In this document: positions 34,661-44,742 of the stretch, piece by piece
Layout of the letters: each line of letters opens with the position of its first letter
Numbering within the stretch: the stretch's first letter is position 1
NCBI GenBank assembly: GCA_002989075.1
Contig: PSQN01000016.1
Location: 2,496,336 to 2,560,335 of the forward strand
Direction: 5' to 3'
From: Arthonia radiata
Lineage: Eukaryota; Ascomycota; Arthoniomycetes; Arthoniales; Arthoniaceae
DNA length: 64,000 nucleotides
Notes under the pieces: generated by a model
What the model was told of the DNA's origin: nothing
The model's input: the letters and a program-made list of their open reading frames with translations, nothing else
The model's database searches: none
Program-made: the position numbers and the translations under genes

Positions 34661-34711
34661 GCATGTTATACCACTCTTACTATAACTATGACCTCACTAA
34701 CAGCGATAAAG
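34661..34711 (+). other. 51-nt intron-like insertion in the tRNA T-loop
   Basis: Removing it restores TTCGA+AT between T-stem halves GCAAG and CTTGT. It begins GCATGT, ends AAAG and holds CACTAAC 11-17 nt before the end, so it resembles a GC-AG spliceosomal intron. A shift of one base (CA...GA) is equally possible from sequence and would give loop TTCGAGT. It contains the inverted repeat GTTATA (34665)/TATAAC (34681). Confidence 0.62.
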
Positions 34712-34744
34712 ATCTTGTCCGCGTCGAATACCCCTCTACATTTA

Positions 34745-34751
34745 TTTTTTT
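34745..34751 (+). terminator. Run of seven T after the tRNA gene
   Basis: A T7 tract starts 19 nt after the tRNA's last base, as expected for an RNA polymerase III terminator. No run of four or more T occurs inside the interrupted gene. Confidence 0.5.
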
Positions 34752-35568
34752 AATGCCGCCTAGTTTATAAACGTACCCGCTAAACGGTGAGTATAAAGTT
34801 TTGCTTGTTTTTCATTTGTGTATATTACAACCATTTATTTTGCCGGGTGCTCACGCAGTAGTTGCTATAGTCTATGTGTAGACAGACACAGCTCTGATCA
34901 ATGAGAGCAACCAATGTGAGATGATATCCTGCATCAATAAGGTGATTGGTCCTCCCGTAACCATACTGGATATGGACCCTCATGTCTCTCCCTCTCCTTT
35001 TTCGAGATCTTCAACCTCATATCTCACTCGCAAAATCTACGAAGCCACGAATCGAGAGGAGAAGAGGTTATTCCTACACTTGCGTGACGTCTCACTGCCA
35101 TTGTTTTTGTTACATCTCAAGCTTGGTATATATATGCACGAACAGCTGCTATCGTACATATCAAAGAAAACACCCGTACCATGAAGGCGCGCTTGTGAAT
35201 CGAGACACGAATTTCACCATATCACAGATGTGTGAGATGTTGAGCGCATACGTAGGAATGATCTGTCTGCAGATCGGCCGAAACCCCAGAAAGAATCTGG
35301 CGTAGCAGAGACTTTGTAAAGCTAGAGACATTTCTCAGTCCTAGCGGAGGCTCTGTCAACGGCTCTGAGGACGGGTTGACAAGCTGTCCCGACACGCACG
35401 ATAACGCAACGACTCGGGTTCAGCGTCTTCTCAGCGCCGTTGCTTTCGTTGCATCTCGAGCCTAGGTATGTATGCACAAACGGCTACTCAATGCTTCTAT
35501 ACGCCCACACCCTCTCCCTCGCTCAGTCCTTCCTCCCACCACCACCCCAGCACCACCATCACCACAAC
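34752..35568. other. Gene-free stretch between tRNA and ABM-type gene
   Basis: About 820 bp with short open frames lacking any domain. Nothing recognised. Confidence 0.45.
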
Positions 35569-36724
35569 TCAAACATCCTCCCGTCTCTCAAACTTCGTAC
35601 TCGTCCCATCGCTCCTCGTACTCGGCGGACTCTTCACGCCCGCCTGCGGATTCAGCACCTCCTCCTGCCCCACACCTCCCTTCTGGCCCACCCCCAACTG
35701 CCCCGGCTGCGCCTCCGCCATCTTCAGGTGAAAGCCTTCCAGCCCGATGAGCCCCTTGGTGTCCCGCAGCATCTTCTCGTACTTCTGGTGTGCGTCGGAT
35801 TTGCCGAATTGCTGGACGTGGGCTTCTTGGGAGGACCAGCCGGCGGTGCCGATGTAGGCTTTAAGGGGGCGGGATTGGTGGGTTGTTTGTTCGATTATCC
35901 CTGGGGTGGGTTTGTTAGTCAGGGATTTGTGAGGGGATGGGGGAGATGTGAGTGTTTCGGGATGGGTATTGGAGGTGGCCAAGTGGTTTTGACTGAGGTA
36001 TGGGCGTGGAGGGGACATACAGCCACCAGAAAACCCATTCTGATATCCGTACTTGGCGGCGCCGGGCTCGTCGTCGATGAGCGCCATTTTAACGTGGGAT
36101 TCCCAGGCGGAGGCGTCGTAGGAGTTAGGCTGTCTGTTGTCAGCATTGGGTCGTTGGAAGGTGTCCGCCCCGCTTGGATGGGCGTGCGGCGTGTGAGGCA
36201 AGATGGTATGCATGTTGGTGCTCGAGGAGATGACGCACATCAAAATACGCAATAAACACCTCCGTGCAGGGCGCGAAGCTCGCCGACAGCGCCGGTGCGG
36301 GATGCGGCTTCATCTCCGCGTGGACGAGGGTTGGCGACCCATCGAGGATGGAACCGAAGTTTTTGAGGAAGGGGCCGTAGTCGCTGAGTGTGCGTCAGTA
36401 TGCTTTCTTTCCACGTGCGCGGGCAACCTTGCAAAAGATTGCCCTGTGTCGTTCTCTCCTTCGCAAGATATTGTCATCGCGAGCAAGGGATTAGACGTAC
36501 CTCGCAGCCATGAATTGCTTGTGCGCGTCGAGCGAATCCCAGTCCACAAACAGACGCAGCGAGCTCGGGTTCTCGATCTCAGTAGCATAGTAAACACGCT
36601 GAAGGCCGGGCTGTGCACGCAATGTGTCGAGAACGCCTTCAAGCGTCTTGCCGGTCTCGGTGGTGGGTTCGATCGAGGTGCCGGCTTTGAGGGAGAGAGT
36701 GGCGATCTCTGTGACTGGTGCCAT
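35569..36724 (-). CDS. ABM-domain (antibiotic biosynthesis monooxygenase-type) protein
   Basis: Four exons (36724-36501, 36383-36239, 36129-36021, 35900-35569) give 269 aa; the introns are 109-120 nt. The N-terminal half follows the ABM ferredoxin-like fold: TEIATLSLKAG, an amphipathic helix ending LRAQPGLQRVYYATE, then SSLRLFVDWDSLDAHKQFM. The second half (TEVFIAYFDPNSYDA, GWIIEQTT, LKAYIGTAGWSSQEAHVQQF) looks like a repeat of the same fold. The C-terminus from about 220 is Gln/Gly/Ser-rich. ABM proteins include quinone-forming monooxygenases and heme-degrading enzymes; no substrate can be assigned. Exon phases agree at all joins. Confidence 0.82.
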
Positions 36725-37218
36725 GGTGCGTCAAGTGAATAGTCTAGTTTGTGTTGTAGTGAAGTTTGTATGCAAGCGTTCAATGCTGTGAGAATCTTTC
36801 TTATTCGTAGAACGTAAAAATCGTCAAGCTCAATAATGTATTTGAAGCCCCACTAGTGCGCAAAGTGAGATCATGACGTATGAGGGGTGAGCATCGAAAG
36901 GGACAGTTTAAACGAGTTACCATGCAGTTTCACCTACATGAGAGCGTGCCGTGTATGTATAGTCTTGTATTAATTCGAGGATATCGATCGACTAGAGAGT
37001 ATGGTCGTCCTAGCCTTGATATCGATATACGGAGCTCACCTACGACTGCCCCTTTCAGCGGTTCATACCTGACCACAAGTCGGTATCATCATCCATAGCA
37101 TTCGTTCACCTGCTCTCATAACACTGTGTGTCCTCCATATCGCCGTTTGTGCATCATCTCTGCACAATTCTGCAGGTGTCGTGTCGTAATGTGACCGTAT
37201 GTGGTTCATGAAGCAACT
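36725..37218. other. Intergenic region, ABM-type gene and bHLH gene
   Basis: About 490 bp between the ABM gene start and the bHLH gene stop. Nothing recognised. Confidence 0.5.
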
Positions 37219-39279
37219 TCACTCCTTCGAGCTCCCTTTGAGTATCTCGTTTTCCTCCTGTAACGCCTTGATATACTCAATAGCATTCTCCACAGTCGCC
37301 GCCTTAGAGTTGCCGCTCTGAATGGCCGTCGCTTGCTTCTGATTATTACCTCCACTTCCACTGCCCTCCGCTTCTTTGACCTTGTCAGCAAATTTCGGCG
37401 GAAATAGCGTCTGCAATTCTTTCAATGCATCGTTGATTCTATTGCGTCGTCCCTGCTCGGCAAGCTTGTGTGATGTACGCTTAGAACTCAGGTTGGCGCC
37501 CAGCTCTGGGGGATACGAGACTCCTTCCGGGTGGTTGCCGGAGAGTATGTTCTCGTAGTTGGACTTGGATGCTAGCAGCAGCGCCTGTGTCTGGGCATCA
37601 AACCCGCCTACTCCTTTGTTTAGCCTCTGAAGCATCTAAGACGTTGCATGATCATGACTTACTGCCTCCAGGAAGTAAAGGCTTCATGCCGGGCGATACC
37701 CTGGGCCTGAGCGCCGGACTCACGAGGTTCGACCCGCTGCTGTTTCGCTTCTTGGATCCTCTGCCACCTTTGCTCTCTGATTCTTGCATCCCAACGGGAC
37801 CAACAGGAGATGTCACCGAACTTGCAGGCCTGGGACTTTCACTGTTAGAGTCAACAAGGTGCGGTGGTGGCCTGACTGTAGCATTCTCATTCCGAGATTG
37901 GCTATTGCTGCTCGAACCTGATCCTGATGCGGCTGCTTCTGGAAGACTCAAAAACTCCATATGCGATTCCAACGTAGACGTGGACGGGCTCTGTTGTATT
38001 CTGGTAGGGTCGTCACCAGAGTTGACTCTTCCACTGCCAGTACGCGCGGAGGTCTTGTCCTTCATCATAGACGCTGGTGTGGCTGGGTTTGGAGCATCGT
38101 TTGTACTCTCACCGGATCGACGAGGTGTAGCTTGCGTCGGGGTAGTAACAGTCGACGATGGCTTTGGAGGCGGTGCCATGGAATTCTCAATAGAGAGACG
38201 AGGTGATAGCGAGCTCTCAGCAGAGTCGCTCAATCGAGGAGCGGACGTGGGCCCTGCCAAAATCATTCGGTCCTTACCTTGCAGAGCTTTTGCTGAGGTG
38301 GAACCCGCACCGCCCTTTGGGGGTATGTGGACGTTCAACGAGTCTTTCCGAGTCGTATTGTTCGCGGTAGCCTTCCTTGTGCGCATACCTGATGTAGTCG
38401 ATCTCGTGGCAGGTGCGGCTTTCTTGCGAGATTTGCGCGGCCTTTCCTCAGCCTGACCTGCAATTGCCTCAGGGTCGACTTCCAGTCTCTCGTTGCTTGG
38501 CGATGCACCCAGCGAGCTCCCTGCGGTGCGCGGTGCAGACCGTGGTGTTTGATTTGGACGTATCTGAGGGTTCATTGCAGGCGAAGGAATCGGGCTCAGA
38601 GCGAAAGAGCCAGGAGGGTTGTAGTCAGGGATGTACGACATGGCACTAGGCATACCGTCGGTGCCGGGTGACTCGTACGGGGTGAATATATTCTGCGCCA
38701 AGTTAGTCAGGGCGAGGATGGTTGACATAACAAGGTGAGTCCACTGACCAGGTCGATGCCAGGCCTCTGGAAGCCCTGGTGCATTTGCTGTTGCTGGTGA
38801 TGTCTCGCCTGCTGCATTTGCTGTTGCAAACGCATATACTCGTGATTCTTCCCATACAGTTCTGAGCTGTTTGGCGTCGGGAGCGCACCACGCATGGCAT
38901 TCTCGAGTGCATCGTTGTGGTCCTGCTGAGCGAATTGGCCTGGTGCGAATGTGTCGAAGGCACTTATCGAAGGTGGCCCAAATGGCTGCTGTGGCCCAGA
39001 GTGACCGGACGTCGTGGGCCTCGAGGACTGACCGAAGAATTGTGCAGTCTGATCGAATCCATGATGCTCGGTCGATTGCACCAGACTCTCGCCAAATGGT
39101 GGCTGCGTCACGTTCTGACCGCCGTCGAAGCTCCCGAGGTTAGTGAAGTCCGAGCCCAGGTATTCAGGATTCAAGAAATTCGCAAAGTCGTCGTCGGCAA
39201 TGTCGTGCATGTCGAGGCCCATGCTCGTCGGATCAGAACCAGCCTGGGCCCAAGTGTGATCATTGTTGTGCTGATTCAT
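37219..39279 (-). CDS. bHLH transcription factor, PHO4/NUC-1 type
   Basis: This is the likely regulator of phosphate acquisition. Three exons (39279-38749, 38692-37663, 37607-37219) give 649 aa. Intron 2 is GTAAGT...GTAG, 55 nt, with branch GCTAAAC; it joins KPLLPGGS to GFDAQTQALLLASKSNY and was chosen because other pairs break the frame or are too short. The bHLH at the C-terminus has basic region SSKRTSHKLAEQGRRNRIND and helix 2 AATVENAIEYIKALQEE. The Glu in KLAEQGRR is the E-box-reading residue. The KRTSHKxAEQGRRNRIN wording is close to Neurospora NUC-1. The rest is Gln-rich early and Ser/Pro-rich in the middle. Confidence 0.85.
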
Positions 39280-40443
39280 TTCAGTCCGACCTTAGCAGGT
39301 AAGGCCATGGCTGCCAGCAACGCTCGAAGATGTGGCCGCGTGTGGCCTGTTGGCACACGAGGCGGTGTATCAGAAGCGACGGCGGCGAGACTTCGTATGC
39401 TGTGAGTGAAGTCGTTCTACAGCTGTGTTGGGGGAACGTGGAGGCGCGGGCTCAAAATTGCAAATTGGCGGGCAACACACACGAGTTTGGCCGAAAAGCT
39501 AGATAGGGCTCGGGAGCGCAGGAGATGGGTCGGCACGAGGCACTAGCAAATGGCGTGGAAGTATAAAAATGTGAAAAGACAAGAGAAGAGTAATGGTGAA
39601 GTAGGATAGATGGGCCGTGGAGATGCGCTGTGTGTTGGTGAGGATATTGCCCCTCGAAAAGCTGGCTTGGGCAGTGGAGGAAAGCGAGATGTGCTCACTT
39701 GACGCGCTTGCCCCTCTCCCTCATTGGTCCGCCCAAATCTGCCCGCCTAAAACCTAACTCCACTCCCCACTGTCTCTGACACGGATGTCTTCCGAGTCCA
39801 CGCTGCTGGGTCAGGTCATACACAAATCATGAACACCATACTGCTCACTTCACTGCGTCGGCGCTTCATGTTTGATATCAAGACCACACACTACGTTCTA
39901 ATCCAGACTTTAGAAGAGCATAAAGGAAGCACTCAATGGCGAGCCTTGGACCCCAGAATGATGTCGACACCGCGGCTACGCCCCACACGTTCCTGCACCT
40001 ATCCGCACTGTGGCTGATGCCAGTACAGAGTACGTAACGGGTACATAAATCAAGATGGCAAAGTACGGACACCTTCCACCTTACTGTAGCAGATAGATGA
40101 GTTCGTCAGGATGGGTTTCAAGCCTGGTTACATCGTATGGTTCGCCTCTAACAGCCTCAGAGCATACCTTGTATCCAATCAATAGTGACAATGCGGGAAT
40201 GCCTCAAGCTGCAAGTGCGAGTGGTACTCGTAAGAATGCTGCCCATCAATAATAGGTGTCCTGCCTTGTGTCGTCTTCTCCTCCATAAGCCATCGTCAGA
40301 ATTCGTTCTTGTATCCTTGCTGATAAATGATGTTCGGCTAAGCTGGTTGAGGATATCCTCGTCGTGTTCATCATCGCCCATCCAAGCCTCTCCGCATCAT
40401 AATCGCTGCTTATCCAGCGTTCCGCATCACTTTTCCCTCGACA
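39280..40443. other. Upstream region of the bHLH gene and PKA 3' side
   Basis: About 1.16 kb. Short open frames only, with no domain or RNA gene seen. Confidence 0.45.
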
Positions 40444-41934
40444 TCAGAAGTCGTGGAACAGATGGCCATGTCTGAGTAGGTAGATCGTCAGCTTACGAAC
40501 AACTTGACAAGGCCGAGGATATGGTAACTTACTCGTCCTTACCCTTCTGGCCATACTGCTCAGTCTCCTCAGGGTACCTGTCGAACAGACTGGCATCGCC
40601 CTCGCCCTGCTTGATTGGCGGCACATAAGGCGCATCAATGTCCTTTTTGCCCAACCGCTCCCAGGTGACCTCAACGAACCACGTATGCGACATCACGTCC
40701 TGACTGCCGCCGACCAAGTTGCCCAATCGCTTAGAAAGGTCCTTCGTGATGAGTTTCTCGAGGAGATCTTGAGCATCCGGGTGGATATAAGGAGGGTACT
40801 TAACCTTCCCCTTCAAAATGTTCTCGTAGATTTTCATCGCTGAGCCTTGATCGTAAAACGGTGTGAAGCCGCATAGCATTTCGTAGATCAGGATACCGAG
40901 TGACCACCAGTCGACGGACTTGCCGTAGCCCTTGGAGGCTACGACTTCCGGTGCAAGGTAGTCGGGTGTTCCGCAAAGTGTCCAGGTGATATCTGGTACT
41001 TCCTTTGCGAAGCCAAAATCGGTGATCTTGATGTGGCCGTTCCTGTCCAATAGCAGGTTCTCGGGCTTCAAGTCGCGGTAGATGATGTTCAGGGAATGCA
41101 GGTAGTCAAGCGCTAATGCTACTTCGGCAGCATAGAACTTCGCGACTGGATTGGGGAAGCGCTGACAGCCACGTTAGTCTCGGCTCGACCACAGGACAGT
41201 CTTTTACCAACCTGCGATTTGCGCAACAAGCTGAACAGCTCACCGCCTTCCACAAAGTCCATCACCATGTAGAGATTCTTGCTGTCGTTGAATGTGCCCC
41301 ACAGTGTAATCAAAAACGGATGCTTGACCTTGGCCAGCATCTTCCTCTCATCGTTTGTGTGCTCCACCTGCTTCATCTTGACGACCTGCGCCTTCTTCAA
41401 AACCTTGATGGCATAGTACCGTTGATTGTGTTTGCTCTTCACGAGATGCACGCGTCCAAAGCTGCCCGTGCCCAGCGTCCTCCGAAAGTCAAAGTCCGTC
41501 AACGAGTACTTGCCCTTGGTCGCTTTCGCATCGCGCATCACTGGCCACGAACCGTCAGCCATCTGCCGCACACCTGATCCACCATACTGCGGCGGCTTGC
41601 CTTGCGCCTGAGGTGGCTGCATGGTAGGCAAAGCGCCGTCCGCGCCCATGGGATCACTAGTCTTGACAGCGTGTCCCTGGGACTCTAAAGCATTCTGCTG
41701 CGCCTGGTTGGGGTCAACGGGATGGGGCGAGGTGGGGTCTTGCTCGAGATTGCTTTCGTCGAGTGGCCCCTTTGTCCCTTGAGTGGTGGTCTTTGATAGG
41801 TTGGAAGAGACAGGTGTTGCGGAAGTCGGGGTGCCGCTCTCTTGCGAGGAAGGAGAGGCCGGGGTTTGAGTGTCGCTGCTGGCGTCTTTGTCTCGCGTCC
41901 GTTTCTTCTTCAACAAAGAGCCGAGATGAGGCAT
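40444..41934 (-). CDS. pkaC: cAMP-dependent protein kinase catalytic subunit
   Basis: This Ser/Thr kinase is released from its regulatory subunit by cAMP; it controls growth, morphogenesis and nutrient responses. Three exons (41934-41212, 41161-40533, 40471-40444) give 459 aa. The first intron (50 nt) splits [13 protein letters not shown]. The last (61 nt, GTAAGT...CTCAG) replaces a misleading in-frame stop and adds EHGHLFHDF, the hydrophobic C-terminal motif typical of PKA. The kinase core shows GTGSFGRV near residue 152, [24 protein letters not shown], activation segment [14 protein letters not shown] and the AGC-tail FDRYPEE. The first 135 residues are Ser/Thr/Gln-rich, as in other filamentous fungi. 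Confidence 0.95.
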
Positions 41935-42685
41935 AAGGATGGCAGTCGGCAAGTGTGTGGGAGCTCGACTGCAGCGGTATGTCGGTATGCGCACGTCTCA
42001 AATTCCCCGGGCAAGCATACGCGAGGTTCGGTGATCTGATAGGGCAAGCGAAAGGTGGTGATTGTATTGCTTGCTTCCAGGTACCCGGATTGCGGTTTTG
42101 CGCAGGGCTCTAGAATCGAACAGCAACGATCGCGAGTTAGTACCTCTCTACTGCCTCGCGCTGGAGCTTGCTGTGCTGTGGGATGTATCGAACTGGTGCT
42201 TGCCGCGTCTCAAGCGGGCCAAGCGCTGCACCTCTGCCCCACAAACGAGCCGTCGTCCCGCTTCCGGTATCTGAACACGGTGGAAGCGATTGCTGGACAG
42301 AGCCGACCACAAAGAGCAGGAGCAGGAGAAGGAGAAAAAGAATAGCGGAGTATGAGCAAGATGAGTATGAGAGCTCAGCGATCGGTTGGGGTCAGGACGA
42401 GCAGGGACCGGGGCGGGCTGGAGCATGGCAGAGGGGTCGCCTTGTCACTATTGAACAGGTGGGGGAAAGCGTGATTCTTGCTGGGCTGAACAGTCTCCGT
42501 CATGCTGCCATCATGTTGCAAGTTTGCTGCTCGATGCTACCTGCAGCCCGTTGCCTATCTTGTCAGTGTCACCACGGCCTGGAAACTCGCGCTTAAAGGT
42601 CACATCCGCTGTACTCCGTACAGATACGGACTCATGGAAGCGGGTCGTGCCATGTTTCACATCCTTTCGATTGCCGATATGGCTA
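41935..42685. other. PKA upstream region and lectin 3' side
   Basis: About 750 bp between the PKA start and the stop of the lectin gene on the same strand. A purine-rich tract near 42315-42345 is the pyrimidine-rich leader of PKA read on the other strand. Nothing else seen. Confidence 0.45.
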
Positions 42686-43918
42686 CTAGAACCGTGATGT
42701 CCGTCTTTGAGACCTGTACATCGTAAAGCCCACGTAGCCTCCAGCGGCGACGACCAAGAACAGAATAATCTTCAGGAAGAACCAGCTCCAGGAGCTCCCT
42801 TGTTTCTGCCCTGATTCTCGATACGACCCGCTACTCGACCTGCTGCCAGAAGAGCTTCCCTGCGTTCTCCCTGATGAGCCTCCAGTTGAGTAAAGATTCT
42901 TGGTCTCCACGCTGACAATGTCGAAGTTGTCGCTAAGGTCTCCGGTCGCGGCGGTGAAACCTAGATATGAGACGCTTGGGATCCTCGCGTTGGGTGTATC
43001 GAAGCATTGTGTCCACTCTCCGTCTGATTTGTACATCAAGTCTACTGTTAAATTGCGATCCTGGAAGTAAGTGAGACGAGCTTTTGTTGGAATTTGCGCG
43101 TTGCGGATGCCTCTTGCCTGCATAGCCGCATTAGCTTGGGAAGTGTTGTGGAGGCAACAGCCTGGAGACCTACTGAGCATCCTGCAACCTCATTCTCCTT
43201 GCCATCATGTGCGGAGTCGTACGCAGTCTGACCGTCACCCATCATAGCCATTACGTATGGGAAGACGATGCCGGGTCGATTGTTCTTGTACGTATCGAAG
43301 AAAAGCCCGAGGCCCTCAAATTGGTCTTTGAAGCCGAACACCGGTCCTTTCGTTGCGCGTTCTTTGGTGAGCCACATCGCAAAGCCGTCCCCGTAGAGGT
43401 TGCCGTTGCCTGTGATTTTGAACTCGACTTCGATCTGCCCGCTGTTATGATATGCTTTTAATGCTTGCTATTTGCTGCCAACGTACCTCCCAGTTTGTGG
43501 CAGTCAGCGGTACTCGCGAGAAGATCCATCCTGACTGAGACTGCCTATCGGCGACCAGTCTCACGTATCTATCGAGACGTTAGGCGCGGAGCTTGTGTTA
43601 CGTCCATATTCCCACGCACTGGTCGGTCCTGATCACTGTGTCCCCTCCGAAGTCGAACCAGCGACTTTGCATTTCAGAATCGAGATATGGCTGGGTTCTA
43701 TATCAGTCCTGCGTTCGTCCGGTCTCGTGCTCAGAATCTCGTGCTCATACGGTTTGTAAAGTATGGGTGCGCAACTGTAGAGTGTGGTCAGTCTATGAAT
43801 TAGTCGAAATCCACAGCGGATAGCTCACTGGTATTGCTTTCGTATCGTCTGGTAGTGCCAGTACTTGCCAGCATAGTGCGGCCAGCGACAGCCATACTGC
43901 AGGAAGAGGAGAGAGCAT
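42686..43918 (-). CDS. L-type lectin cargo receptor (Emp46/47, VIP36 type)
   Basis: It binds high-mannose glycoproteins for ER-Golgi transport. Six exons (43918-43829, 43774-43751, 43690-43620, 43568-43487, 43434-43174, 43117-42686) give 319 aa. A signal peptide occupies the first about 22 residues (MLSPLPAVWLSLAALCWQVL). The lectin domain follows: LRTHTLQTPYLDSEM, RWFDFGGDTVIRTDQYVRL, SGWIFSRVPLTATNWE, GNLYGDGFAMWLTKE and LGLFFDTYKNN with the metal/sugar-site Asp and Asn. After a Ser/Gly linker, one membrane helix (FFLKIILFLVVAAGGYVGF) ends in a short basic tail, RRTSRF. The family's introns are numerous, and all phases agree. The tail lacks KKxx and ends in Phe. Confidence 0.92.
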
Positions 43919-44280
43919 CTTCGCAGACTTGAACGTCGTGTTGCGCTTCAATGGCCCGCGAAATTGATGGGCTCTTGCGCCACAATGCTCAAAACATTAA
44001 GGAAAGTAACTAAAGGGTTCGTGTGTTAAGTTGCAGAAGCAGAGCGAGCGTGCAACAGCTGCAGGGAAAGTCTTGACGGCGACTTCCGTGCGGGCTTGGC
44101 ATTTCGAGATTCTGAAAGTTCAAGATGTCATGCCATCCCAGCCGATGACTGACCTGATTTGAATCTGAACTCGATCGCATCACAACAATATCCAAGGCAT
44201 TAATAGTTTCTAGTGACGCAAAAGTACCGCATACCTGTTTACACTTCAACACCACTCCGCCCGCCCGAGCACTCGACAAC
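43919..44280. promoter_or_regulatory. Divergent promoter region, lectin and TIM13
   Basis: About 360 bp between the two start codons. No clear TATA. Nothing else seen. Confidence 0.45.
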
Positions 44281-44611
44281 ATGTCGAACACCAAGCAGGA
44301 GATTATGCAGCAGGTGCAGCAAGCATCCGCTATGCAAAACGCAAGGACTCTGGTCGATGTACGGGCCAACCCTTTTGCGCGATTCCTGAAACATCAGCGT
44401 TGAAACTGACCTGCATACTGCGCAGAGCATCAACGAGAATTGCTTCGCCAAATGCGTACCCAAGCCGGGCGCATCTCTATCGTCAACGGAGTCAACGTGT
44501 ATGACAAGCTGTATGGAGAAGTACATGGCCGCATGGAATACAGTCAGCCGAGACTACGTCCAAAGATTACAGCAAGAGCAAGCGTCTAGAAGAGGCGGCA
44601 TCTCACTCTAA
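44281..44611 (+). CDS. TIM13: Mitochondrial import chaperone Tim13
   Basis: Tim13 works with Tim8 in the intermembrane space, escorting hydrophobic precursors to TIM22. Two exons, 44281-44358 and 44426-44611, flank a 67-nt intron (GTACGG...CGCAG). The 87-aa product is of family length and contains the twin CX3C motif, CFAKC and CMTSC, whose Cys residues are oxidised by Mia40. NARTLVD|SINENCFAKC matches the family across the splice. No presequence is present, as expected. Confidence 0.94.
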
Positions 44612-44742
44612 TAACGATGGCTCAAGAATTCATAGGAGGTTCGCTACAAGACAGAGGCTTTGGATATAGCGCAGTGAGCGACCACATCGGACGCCCCGCG
44701 TGCGCACTGTACGATTACATATGTACAAACAACAACGCATCT

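Larger units (their letters stand above)
34522..34726 (+). tRNA. tRNA-Ser(UGA) interrupted by three insertions
   Basis: Removing 34538-34596, 34618-34631 and 34661-34711 leaves an 81-nt class II tRNA. The acceptor stem GACGCGG/CCGCGTC pairs 7 of 7, with discriminator G. The D arm reads GCCGAGT+GGTTAAGGC. The anticodon stem ATAGA/TCTAT is perfect around loop CTTGAAA (anticodon TGA, Ser). The long variable arm is TGGGTTCGCCC. The T arm GCAAG/CTTGT has one G-T pair around TTCGAAT. The core closely follows yeast tRNA-Ser(UGA). The 14-nt insertion is at the normal 37/38 intron site; the other two are in the D and T loops, where fungal nuclear tRNAs are not known to be split. The intact stems argue against old decay. 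Whether it makes tRNA is unknown. Confidence 0.72.

Noticed and set aside
34511-34753. 80-codon frame across the tRNA locus
   Set aside because: The tRNA helices explain the sequence; the frame has no domain and stops at random.
37636-37723. Alternative intron 2 of the bHLH gene (GTGAGT to CTTAG)
   Set aside because: It keeps frame but drops a conserved KPLLPGG segment. The 55-nt GTAAGT...GTAG intron fits family spacing and has a better branch site.
37569-38456. 295-codon plus-strand frame over the bHLH gene
   Set aside because: Antisense shadow of exon 2. The bHLH reading has splice sites and a conserved domain.
40529-40531. In-frame stop as the end of PKA
   Set aside because: It lies inside a GTAAGT donor. 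Splicing to 40471 adds the conserved hydrophobic C-terminal motif.
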